Position numbers and translations under genes: made by a program
The notes under the pieces: model-generated
Told to the model about the DNA's origin: nothing
The model's input: the letters and a program-made list of their open reading frames with translations, nothing else
Database searches by the model: none
Part shown: piece after piece, positions 25,426 through 35,497 of the stretch
How positions within the stretch are numbered: the stretch's first letter is position 1
How the letters are laid out: each line of letters opens with the position of its first letter
Source of the DNA: Pseudocercospora fijiensis CIRAD86
Lineage: Eukaryota; Ascomycota; Dothideomycetes; Mycosphaerellales; Mycosphaerellaceae
Direction of reading: 5' to 3'
Length of the DNA: 64,000 nucleotides
NCBI RefSeq assembly: GCF_000340215.1
Contig: NW_006921540.1
Location: 3,673,402 to 3,737,401 of the forward strand

Positions 25426-28400
25426 ATGCCCGACGAATAGCCTTACCCGGCTCGGGCGTACGGAGGCGATTCTCGAGCCTATAACTCGTAACGACTAGGC
25501 GACAATCCTTTAATAGTCGGAGGCGAACAGATTTTATAACTAGTATAAGCGGCACTATAGGTTTTAGAGCTTTCGAAGGTTCCCTACCTAGCTACTATCT
25601 ATTAAGAAGATGCTTAAGGAAGATTCGGATACTAGCCGTACGGTCGGAGTTTATAGCATATATAAGAAAAAGGCAGACAAAGTAAGACCTATAGAAGCTA
25701 GCACTACGATAACCGGGAGTGTAACGACCGGTAGTAACCCTTACTAGAAAAAGAAACGGCTTGCTCGAGAAGCGTTACTTCCGCCTAGAACTAGGCTATA
25801 TAACTAGAAGTACCTAATTAAGAAGTTCTTAGATATACTACGTAGCTCGCGCCTAACTAAGGAAAGGAAAGCAAAGCTTCTTATTAGAATAGAGCTTCTT
25901 CCTAAGGAGCTAGATCTGTTCTACGAAATGCTTTATAATAGGGAAAAAGCCCTTACCTAGAGCTTTGCTAAAATTGGAAGAGTCGACGCGGATATAGTAC
26001 CTCCCTAATAGATCCGAACAATTCCTTATAAACCCTAGAGAAAACCAACCTTCCGCCTCTAGCCTAGCCTAGTAAACATTGTAGAAGAAATAATCCGAGA
26101 ACGAATTGCGAATAGGGTACTTAAAGTTAGCGAAGGAGTATACCGGAACCTATAGTTCTTAGTCTAGAAGAAAGGAACTAAGAAATATCGCCTAATTAAC
26201 GCTACTATAGAGCTAAACTGCTATATAATATAGGACGGAAACCTTCCTCCTAATACTAATAGCTTTACTAAGGATTTTGCTAACTATACTATCTCGTCCC
26301 TAATCGATTTCTTTTCCGGATACGACTAAGTCCCGCTTTACGAGGCCGATCGAGATATAACTGCCTTTAATACCCCGCTTAGCCTTGTACGAATAACTAC
26401 CCTTCCGTAAGGAGCGACAAACTCCGTTGCCTAGTTTGTCCGAGTAGTAACAAGAATCCTTTTTAACTACATTTCCTACCGTACGAGGCCGTTTATCGAC
26501 GATATTAGTATTAAGGGCCCGAAGACCCGATACAATAATAAAGAGGTCGAACCCGGCCTAAGAAGATTCGTTACTAAGTATATTTAATAGATAGATAGTG
26601 TTCTTATAGACATTAAGCGTACTAGGTATGCTATTTTAGGTCTAAAATCTTAGTTCCTCTATAAAAAGCTAAAATGTGTCGGCTACGTTGTTAATATTTC
26701 CGGAAGATACCCTAATATAGAGAAAGTTGCAAAGATTGTCGTATAGCTAATACCTAAGAACTAGTCTAGCGTACGGGCCTTCCTTAGGGTTTGTGTCTAC
26801 TACCGTATCTAGATCGAGGGCTTCGTAATAATAGTAAGACTACTCTTCTACCTCCTAAAGGCCGATATCGAATTCTTATAGGGACCGGATTAGCAAGTCG
26901 CTATAGATACCTTAAAGGCTACGCTAACTACTACCCCTACTCTTGTCTCGATCGATTATACTAAGGGTACTAGGTTAATTATCCTTCTATTAGACGCGAG
27001 TAGATCCGGATATAGTAGCAGCCTAAACTAGTACGAAAGGGACAATATAAAGAAGCGTTACCCTATTCGGTACGAAAGCGGTCTTTAGACCGAAAGTGAA
27101 GCCCGATATAATACTAGCAAACGAGAGTGCCTTGCCGTACTTAAACTACTAAAGAAGTTTAAGAAGTATCTCGTTAGGTAGTACTTTCGGATCGAAATCG
27201 ATGCTGCTACCCTTATCTACTAGCTTAACAAATCCGCCTCGGACCTCCCTAACTCGGTAATAGCTCGCTAGGTAGCCTAGATCCGACTATTCGACTTCGA
27301 AGTTAAGTATATCCCCGGGTAGAAGCACTCTACGGCTAATAGTCTATCCCGCCGTAACCCTACTAAAGAAGATATCGTCGAACGAGATAACTAAATCGAC
27401 GACGATAACATAATCGACAACGACTTCTTTTATAGTATAGTATAGTCTAAGCCTATCGATCCCTTAGCTAAGTCTAGCTTCCTTAACGAGGGCGAATACT
27501 AGTCTCGAGAATCGCTTCTTATCGGATACTTTAAATCGACCCTTCGCTTTCCGTAAGGCATCTCTCGAAGCGAAGCCCGAAGGGTTCGACGTACTACCTA
27601 GAAGTATATTGTTAAGGATCGGCTCCTTTTCTACTAGCGTTATCCGAATTGTCCCCTTTAACGAGTAATTAATAGCGAAAAGGCTAGGGAGGAAATTATC
27701 TAATTACTTTACGAGGATTATAGCTACAAAGGCCGGGAGGCAGTGTACTATTTAGCCTTAAAAAGGTACTTCTAGTATAGAATGTAGTCCTAAATCGCTA
27801 TATAGGTTCGGTCCTATCGTATATACCGGATGCGAGAGGGATATAAGATTGCTAGGACGCTTTACCCTACCTATATTCGAGTTGTTAGCCGTCGCTAGGT
27901 TACCGATATACTTTATATCGACAATAAGGGGTCTATTGCCTTAGCGCGTAAGGTTGTTAGCGGCTAGGTAGAGGGGAGGATATTTAACTACTCGGGCAAG
28001 TCGGTTAGTATATAGTAAATAGCTAAGTTCCTATACGAAGAGGTCTATTGCCGATATAGCTATCCGGATGAATTCGTTATAGATAACGGATCTAAGAATC
28101 GGAAGGATACTAAGGAATTGCTTAAGCGAATAGCTACGTACTAGGTACGGATTTCCCTATACTACCCGAAGGCAAATAGTTAAATCGAGGTTAGAAACCG
28201 ACCTATCCTAGCTACCCTTTCTAAACTAACGAACGGCACTATAAATAGTTAGAGAAAACACGTCCTACCTGTCCTATAGGCCGACCGAACGATATACCGA
28301 CGAACGACTAGAAAAACGCCTACGGAAGTTATATATAGAGGGGCCGACGTTATCCTTCCTATCGAGAATGCCTACCGAACCTTCTAAAAAGTTAATTAAG

Positions 28401-29690
28401 ATGCTATACGCGACACTGCCTCGCTACTTACATACCGTACTTAATAACTAGTATATATGCCTAACGATAACGAAGAGGCGGCCCTTCGGCTAAAGAGGAC
28501 TCGCGAGGAGAATACTCGCTAGTACGACGAAAAGGGAGTAGTATCTAACGCTCCCCTTAAGATTGGATCCCTTATACTTATTACTAGGAGCGAAATCGAG
28601 TACTCGAGGTCTAGCAAGCTTACCTTTCGCTAGAAGGGCCCCTTTCGTATTACGGGGATTACTACCTCTAGGACCTCGTACTACCTTACGGAACTTAATA
28701 GGGCTAATCTAGCTATTACCTTTCTACGCGATCGACTAAAGGAAGTACCTCTATTCCGACCTAACCGGATCTCGGGTAAAAACGCTACTACGGCGAACAA
28801 CGAACCTATTAATAAAGAAGTCGAGGTAGATAGAGATAGCTAGTCTAAGTCCTCCGAGTCTAGGGGCGATAGCTAGTCTAATACTAAGTCCGGTAAAGAA
28901 AGGGATATAGACGTCTATACAATTACATCCCTTCCTAGGGAGGAGCAAAGGCGAGCCTTTTAAGCCTATACTATAGCTATATACCGAGTCGACCCTAAAG
29001 TTAATCCTATCTCTTAGATTAACAACCTAATACGAGACCTTCTTAGCGTACCCCTTATAGAAGATTATTCGAATAACTATCTCTTCTTTAACAGCTCGAC
29101 CGAACCTAATAGTTTTCTAGCTTTCAATTACCTAGCCCCGTTTACCTAGGGAGGGGTAACCTAGCCTTTAGCTTAATACTATAGATTCGGCTAGATAGCA
29201 ATTCTATATAGAAGGCAGGACCTATACGAACAAGCCTACTACGTTAGCGCTCTTCCGAGGCTTACCTAGGACCCTAGATTTCGACTAGCACTATAGCGAG
29301 ACCCTAGCTAGTAGACGACCTAGAGAGTCTAGGTCTACGACGAGATAAATATATTAAAGTTCGAATACAACCTATATCTCCTTAAGGCCCTAGTAGAAAC
29401 TAGCCTTACTGCCCTAGTATATACTAACCTATATAGGCGGCGAGGCATTAGATTTCTTACCTAGGAGGCTATAGACAACATTGCGAACTAGGGAGATAAC
29501 GAATATAGGCTGTCCTTAATAAGAACACGAGATAGGCTTCGGCTTACCTAGATCGAATAAGAGGAGCTCCGCTATACCGCTAACTCCGAGGGCCTAGGCT
29601 TAAACCCCGGAGCTTTTAACGAACCCTTAGAAGCGGAGTAGGCTGTAGAATACAACGAAAATAGACTACTACTACCTTAGTAGGCCTAAT
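25426..29690 (+). pseudogene. LTR element ORF2: Pol (reverse transcriptase, RNase H, integrase)
   Basis: The main frame is continuous from about 25530 to 29690, broken only by TAG/TAA. RT lies about 26040-26900 and has the catalytic PFIDDI motif at 26489-26506. RNase H follows (about 26950-27360), with the Ty3-type run ending in a motif like IPGQKHSTANSLSR. Integrase (about 27640-28430) shows the EFVIDNGS motif at 28070-28093, including a catalytic Asp, then a C-terminal region to about 28960. RT-RNaseH-integrase order places it in Ty3/gypsy. The ATG at 25426 is in another frame from RT, so the true start is uncertain. It is not functional. Confidence 0.93.
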
Positions 29691-30214
29691 AAACCTATAA
29701 CTACTCGCGTATAGCCTCCCTTTTTGCTCCTATTTACTCGCCTTGTACCGAATTTTTTACTCGCTAGTATCCTTATTCGCGTATTTAAACGGATTATCGA
29801 CGTATACTAGGATTAATTGTCCCTTTATACATTAGCAGCCGGATAGAGTACTACTACTAGAGCCCTATTGTTGCTTCTTTTCCTTTATACTACTACCGAC
29901 GAGGGTAGGGGCTTTAGTAAGGAGCCCCTATCCTTAATAATATCCCTAGACCTGCTCCCCGGGGTAGTCTAAGTACCTGCCTACCCGTAGAGCGAGTAAA
30001 TAATTTTAACTCGGCAAAAGGGGACCTACTAGAAGCTCTACGTCGCGCCTAGCTTACTAAAACCGAAGCCTACCCTACGGAGTAAGCCTAGGAAAACCTT
30101 ACCTAACCTTAAAGATTTCCTTTGTTTAAAAAACCTTTCCTTTATATCATTTCTATAGCCTACGCCGGCCGATATATCGAGATTTCTAAGAATACCGGGA
30201 GCTCCCGCCTATAG

Positions 30215-30229
30215 TAGCTAGCTAGCTAG
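30215..30229. repeat. CTAG-repeat module, copy 3 (between ORF2 and ORF3)
   Basis: TAGCTAGCTAGCTAG, followed by GATATAT, lies about 55 bp before the ORF3 start codon. It matches the other three modules. Confidence 0.9.
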
Positions 30230-30284
30230 GATATATTGCGACTACTACTACTATCCCTATACTGCCCGGAGGAGCCCTTATAAC

Positions 30285-33200
30285 TATGCCTCAATGCGGT
30301 AGGGGTTAAAGCGGAGGGGTTAGTGCGTTATATAATACTTAACTCCCTAGATCTAAGTGCTCTAGTCCTACGCCCTCGAATCTCGCTACTACGCGAATTA
30401 CCTAGGCCTCTAGAAATGTCGCCGCTACCTACTGCTAACCCTTTACTTCCTTTAGAATACGTGCCTTACTTCTAGATTTATATGCAAATACGCGTGTACG
30501 CGTAAGGTAGGTGCTTCCCGTCCCTTCCCGCGTACCCGCGCTACTACTACGACAAAAAGGCGACCTTTCTCGCGCCTAAACTTCTTTATAAACAAACATA
30601 CCTGCATCGCCCTTCCCTTAATAAAGCGATAGGCGCTTATAGCAAACACTACCCTCCTTAATCAACTATTAAAGACCGACAAACCCCTACCTCCTCTACG
30701 CGACCTAATACGCAAAACCCCCCTACCGCCTCGTAAGCGCGCAATAGTAGAAGCCTCTAGTCGAGACCTTATTACGAGCGTAGCCTATAGCGGTATTTCC
30801 TACCTTCCTTCCGACTAGCGACTAAGCAATTACAACACCCTACTCGAATAGGTATAATATCTTTAATCCGCTAACCTGTCCCGCTAAACTAAAGTAGATA
30901 TAATCTACGACAACCTAGGAAGTGTTAATAACTTTATTAAAGGTACCGAGCTAATCTGTTATCGGCTTAAGGAGGCGCTCTTTAAAGGACTACCGAAAGA
31001 AATAGAAGATGTTCTTCGTACCCGAGGATCTACTATAGTATAGGCCCTCGAGTAGTATATAGGTAACGAATTTGCTACCCTACAAGCCGCCGCTACTCGT
31101 AGGAAGGCTACGGAAGATCGCCGCAAGAACGATATTACTAACAGTCCTATATTCTTTAGGAACTACCTAGACCTCTATAATGTCCGAGGTAACACCGCAA
31201 AGGAAATAGCTCGAGTCTTTAGGCTATAGAAGGATAGAAAGCTTAATAACTACGTAAACTTTAAGGACGCTAGCTAGGTTTCCGAAATTTAGCTTGTTCT
31301 TCGTATCCTAAGCAATTACCTATACCGCCGAACGCTTAGGGCGAGATAGGGACAGGCAGATGTTAATACCGTTACTATTACTACTAAGGACTGCGTAGTA
31401 GATAAGGAGGACGACACTCGTAAGGAGGGTAAGAATAAATTCTTCTCCTAGAGATCGGAGGCTAGCAAGGCGAAGCTTAAGGCTATTAGTATTCGAATTA
31501 GCTAACGCGAAGGCCCTCCTATAATTGCTATTACTCCCGACGGCCGCCCTTTTTCGAGACCGCTAGGTAGCTACATTAAAGGCACTACTTCTAGGACCCT
31601 AGGGCTTAATGTCCCTCGATCCCGTATAGGTATATATAAGCGAATTAGTATACCTATTAGATTACTAGTTATACACAACCTAGCTAGCGATCCTCTAGCT
31701 AGGTAGGACAACTAGTAGCTATTATCCGCTCGCCCTACTTAGCCTATCGGCTCTCGCTAAAATACGCCTCTATAACGCGATACGACTCGCCCTAATCTCC
31801 TAGTCGAGAACACTTCTTCGCTACCCGATCGGACTAGTAGTAGGAGTAGTAATAACAGCCTTGCTCTAGGGGCTCCGCCTACTCGTCGAATTCGAACTAC
31901 TACGCCTATCCCCCCTCTAGGAAGGACCCGTAGATCGAACAGACTTAATAAGCCGAGTAGAGATCTTACCGTACCTCTCGAGGAGAACCTAACCGACGAC
32001 CTTAATGCCTTAGGACCTAAGCGGGGAGGCACTATATACTATAAGGAGCTAACCCCCGATAAGGATACTTATATTAGAAACAGCCTAGCCTACTATAGCT
32101 ACAATAGATTCTCGGAAGCCGACCGTAGTGCTTTAATATAGTACGATAGTAAATCTAATAACGCTACGTAGGGAAGAGCAATTGCCCTAGTTGTAACTGC
32201 CCCTTACCCGCCTTGCTATACTTATACCCGCTACCTGTTTAGGACAGTAGTTAGGTTTCGAGGAAAAGTTAGTCGAGAGCAGATAATAGAAACCTTAAGT
32301 AGCCCTAGATATAAGTACCGGAACGACCTTCTTCGCCTTCGAAATAAGAGACCTAACCTGTTTCGGAAGACTCGCCGTCCTCCTATCCCTAGCGACTACC
32401 TTAGACTATATCGCTTTTTCCCTAAGGCCTATAGTTACGAGAGTAAGATATATAACCCTTTAACTATTAAACGCGTTACCCTAGCGATTGCTACTAAGAT
32501 TCGTAAGGCCTTCTCCCGTATAGGAGTAATAATAAAGGCTAGCTAGGATGCCTAGGCAAGAGATAGTACTATTACCTTAGATAGTATTACGAGCGATAGA
32601 GGCTCTACTAAACTATATAGAGCGGCCGTCTTTAGTTAGTGTAATAATAAGAAAGTCGAAGTCGCCGCGGCCCCTCTACCCTTCGGAAAGATGTCCCTAT
32701 CTAACTAGTTTAAGCTAGAGGCTGCAATGTACCTTTAGTATTAGCGTTTAGTTAACGGAGTCTCGAACAAGGGTTGGCTTCGAACCGCCTTCTATTCTAG
32801 GTTCTAGTAGATCTGCCGAGGAGACCCTGTCTACTAGCTCCTCTACGGCCTTACCCGCCCTAATTACGCTCTTAACCTAATCTCCTACCCGTACTACGCT
32901 AAGATAACTCAACCTAGTAACGGCGGTTCGACCGAGTTTGCCTATATTAACTAGCACCCTCTCGATCTCTAAGAAGGCATTACTATAAACCAAGTTTAAG
33001 GCTCCGTATCCTTCCTTCCTAAAACGGTAGAGACTACTACGAAGGTCTTCGCTAGGATCTACTAACTAGAAGTCTTTAATAAATAGTATAAGGAACTTAA
33101 GATCCTTCGCTAGGAAAAGGGCCCTACGTACGCCCCTCGAGGTTATATTCTCTCTATTAACTATAATACACACTGCCTAAATACTAAGATAGAGAATACC

Positions 33201-34274
33201 CTTAATAACTTTATTAAGAACGAGTTAAAAGGCAAGTGTCGAAATGTAGGCTAGGAGTAGTACCCGGTCGGTGCCCTTAGAGTACGCCTAACCCTTCCCT
33301 ACCTTCTATACGGCGCTTAGGCATTACCGAAGAACACTAAGAGGATAACTATACTCCCCTAGTTCTGCCGATACGACTTAGTAACTAGAAAGCTCGATTG
33401 CGAAGCTAGAGGTACGTTTTAGGAACTCGCCGCTACCTATCGAGACCTTCTTCCTAGCCCTACCTCGCCCTCTAGTCTTATAAACAAGTATAGTGCCCCT
33501 CCGTACGCGTTCCCGGCTATATTACGCCTACGTAATAATAACCTAATCTCGGAAGCCCTCGTCGGTCGATTAAAGTAGGACGATACTATAGTATAGTAAT
33601 ATATTCGAAGACTCTTTCGCAACCTTAACTAAGAAGGCTCCTTATATATACTCGAGAACTATTTAAAGCAGTATCGCAAGGATATAGCGACGGTATACTC
33701 TAAGATATTAAGTGAGGTTATTCGGCTCGAGTAGGAACGTTTCGGGGAGAAATTATTCTTTAAGGCTCTTATATAGTCTTTAAAAGACTAGAGTTGCATC
33801 CTAAACAATAGCGAAGATCGGTATATACGCCTAAACTAGGATAATTTCTACCGATATTAGCCTACGCCTAACACTAGGGAGGAATTTAATTAGGGAGGCT
33901 AGGGGTTTATATACTAATAGGAACCTAGTAAGGCAGACCTTCCTACTAACTAGCGGCAGTCTAGCGCCCCTTTAGCGAAACCTGCTACCTACGCTTCGAA
34001 GGTCTCTACTCCTAGTAGAGTACTCCCGAACGTTAACTCCTAGTAGCTTAGTACCCCTAAGAAACAGCCTCCTTAGCTATCTTCTTTAAAGCAGCCTACG
34101 AACCCTATAGCTAATCCGAATAAGCGATAGACCCGCTAGGACATACGGGCTAAGGCGACGCGGACCTAGGCTCTTATCGACTAATTTAACTAGTAGGGGC
34201 GAGGAGGCAATTATAGCGGCTAGGGCCGTAGAGGTAACTATAGTAGACTAGCGACTCGTAGTAGAAAGAAATAA
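30285..34274 (+). pseudogene. LTR element ORF3: long accessory ORF with JmjC-like signature and RGG-rich C-terminus
   Basis: ATG at 30285 opens a frame to TAA at 34272-34274 (about 1,329 codons) broken only by RIP-type TAG/TAA. It has no RT, integrase or protease. Near 32900-33330 it resembles fungal JmjC-like (2-oxoglutarate/iron oxygenase) proteins: a segment like KITQP..GGSTEF, then Tyr-Ile-Asn at 32943-32951, which CAT-to-TAT and GAC-to-AAC RIP explains from the metal-binding His-x-Asp; the stretch GSVSFL; and LPYLLYGAQ around 33294, where Tyr at 33309 can be a RIP-altered His. The last 30 residues hold Gly/Arg repeats of RGG type. The JmjC reading is inference from memory of the family. 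Confidence 0.75.
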
Positions 34275-34289
34275 GTAATAAGGTATAGC

Positions 34290-34303
34290 AGCTAGCTAGC
34301 TAG
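34290..34303. repeat. CTAG-repeat module, copy 4 (after ORF3)
   Basis: AGCTAGCTAGCTAG, preceded by GGTATAGC and followed by GATACC, starts 16 bp after the ORF3 stop codon. Confidence 0.9.
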
Positions 34304-34404
34304 GATACCGCTATAGGATAGTTAGTTTAGTTTTCTTTGCGTGTTTAAGGTTTTTTAGTCTAGGAGGTAAGGAAGCGTTAGTCTAAGGGCAGACTTCTTA
34401 GTCC

Positions 34405-34415
34405 GGGAGGGAAAA
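34405..34415 (+). other. Polypurine tract
   Basis: GGGAGGGAAAA directly abuts the first base of the 3' LTR, the expected place for plus-strand priming. Confidence 0.75.
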
Positions 34416-34757
34416 TATAGTAGGGAAACCCGGCTTAGTACTTGTATATACACTTATATCCCCTCTCCTTGTTTTTATACCTTAGAATATATATAACTAC
34501 CTTTATAATTAGAGAACATACAATATAAAGAGACACGGCTACGATAATATATAGCAAGAGAGATATAGGAAATGTACCTAATCTAGCTATAATATAGCCC
34601 TCCCTGCGGCCGTTCCCTTCTCTTTAATATTTATAACGCCTTCCTTTTAAGGTATATAATACTACGCCGACCCCTCGCAGTTTACTAAGTACTAGGCCTA
34701 TAGTATATAGTTCCCTATATATATACCTCTACCTACGACCTACTCGTCCCGCCTATA
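34416..34757 (+). repeat. 3' LTR
   Basis: This is the 342-bp partner of 20634-20975. Its first and last dinucleotides are TA through RIP (TG and CA in the 5' LTR). The 14 bases after it (34758-34771, GTAGTAGTAAGTAG) are identical to the 14 before the 5' LTR. Confidence 0.95.
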
Positions 34758-34911
34758 GTAGTAGTAAGTAGAAGAAGTTGTTATTAGAAAGGCGCGCGAT
34801 TTATAAAGCGCGATTTGTAACGATTTCCGCCTTGTTGCCTAGCGCGGCACGGCTACAGCCGCCGTAGAATCTTCTAGAATCTAGCTTACCCCGCCTCGCT
34901 CGTCGCCTTAG

Positions 34912-34990
34912 CCTTTACTTATAGCTCTTCGGCCTTTACTTATAGCACTTCGTCCTTTACTTATAGCTCTTCGAGCTATATAAACACTAG
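34912..34990 (+). other. Helitron 1 tail: three 21-bp repeats, hairpin and CTAG end
   Basis: Three 21-bp units (34912-34974) of the form CCTTTACTTATAGCTCTTCG lead into a perfect hairpin at 34962-34980 (TATAGCTC-TTC-GAGCTATA), the spacer TAAACA, and CTAG (34987-34990) followed by T. The same arrangement, with two 21-bp units, is at 62542-62599. Confidence 0.88.
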
Positions 34991-35497
34991 TTACACAATA
35001 AGGACACATGCAACACCGCGGTTGCTAAACTGATTTATTAAATTCCCAATCAAATCCATCAAATTCAAACTGAATTCAGCTAACCAATCAATTTATAGTG
35101 ATTCAAGTTTCATTTTTTTGAATTTCCGGAGCTTTGCCAGTCTGGAGCCCGCTGGCCCCGGCTGTGCTCCGAAAAGCTCACCGGAATTTGCTACTCCTTT
35201 TCCTCAACATCGATGCCTCAAACATCAATCTGTCACTGTCACGCTTCGGCGTCCTGATAGCGAGATCCAGCCTTAGCAGATGCTTAGAGCTAGCTTGAGA
35301 CTGAAGAGGCACAAAAGCACAAGTGCAAAGACATTGATGGTATCACTACGCGAACCCTTTCAAAATGACCATACTGCAGAGCATAATCCATCAGTCGTGA
35401 AAAGAAGGGGCCGGAATTCCGAGTCAAGTGCCGCGTAACCCAGTAGTCAAGAACCGCAAACCTCATGCCCAGGCCAGCAATACGCCCGTCAAGCTAT
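34991..35497. other. Intergenic, first unmutated sequence after the Helitron
   Basis: CA and TG reappear at once. I see no gene. It holds the 3' flank of the LsdA-like gene. Confidence 0.6.

Larger units (their letters stand above)
20634..34757 (+). mobile_element. Ty3/gypsy LTR retrotransposon, 14.1 kb, three ORFs, RIP-mutated
   Basis: Two 342-bp LTRs (20634-20975 and 34416-34757) frame Gag-protease, RT-RNaseH-integrase and a third long ORF, all on the plus strand. The LTR ends are TGTAG...CTACA in the 5' copy, RIP-changed in the 3' copy. A purine-rich tract (34405-34415) directly precedes the 3' LTR. The domain order RT, RNaseH, integrase defines Ty3/gypsy. At 14.1 kb it is about twice the usual size, mainly because of ORF3. 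It is inserted in the Helitron at a GTA-rich run. I could not identify a primer-binding site. Confidence 0.93.
4288..34990 (+). mobile_element. Large autonomous Helitron (Helitron 1), RIP-mutated, with a nested LTR element
   Basis: The head starts at 4288 directly after A. It reads TT where RIP would have changed TC, and continues with AACTTAACAAAAGTT, as in the head copies at 56955 and 59145. The tail at 34962-34990 is a hairpin (8-bp stem, TTC loop), then TAAACA, then CTAG followed by T. This fits Helitron insertion between A and T without target duplication. A HUH-Y2 Rep plus Pif1-type helicase ORF lies inside on the same strand, ending at 18620. Removing the nested retrotransposon (20634-34757) leaves about 16.6 kb. 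RIP ends abruptly at the tail: from 34991 CA and TG are frequent. The head-to-tail assignment rests on matching termini, not on an empty-site comparison. Confidence 0.8.

Noticed and set aside
31757..32032. 91-codon minus-strand ORF with a Leu run
   Set aside because: Antisense to retrotransposon ORF3; composition follows the complementary strand.
30285..34274. ORF3 as an envelope-like protein
   Set aside because: No signal peptide, membrane segment or glycosylation pattern; the RGG-rich end and JmjC-like motifs point elsewhere.
4288..34990. Starship-type giant element
   Set aside because: I see no tyrosine-recombinase captain ORF at either end. The Rep-helicase and CTAG/hairpin tail identify a Helitron.
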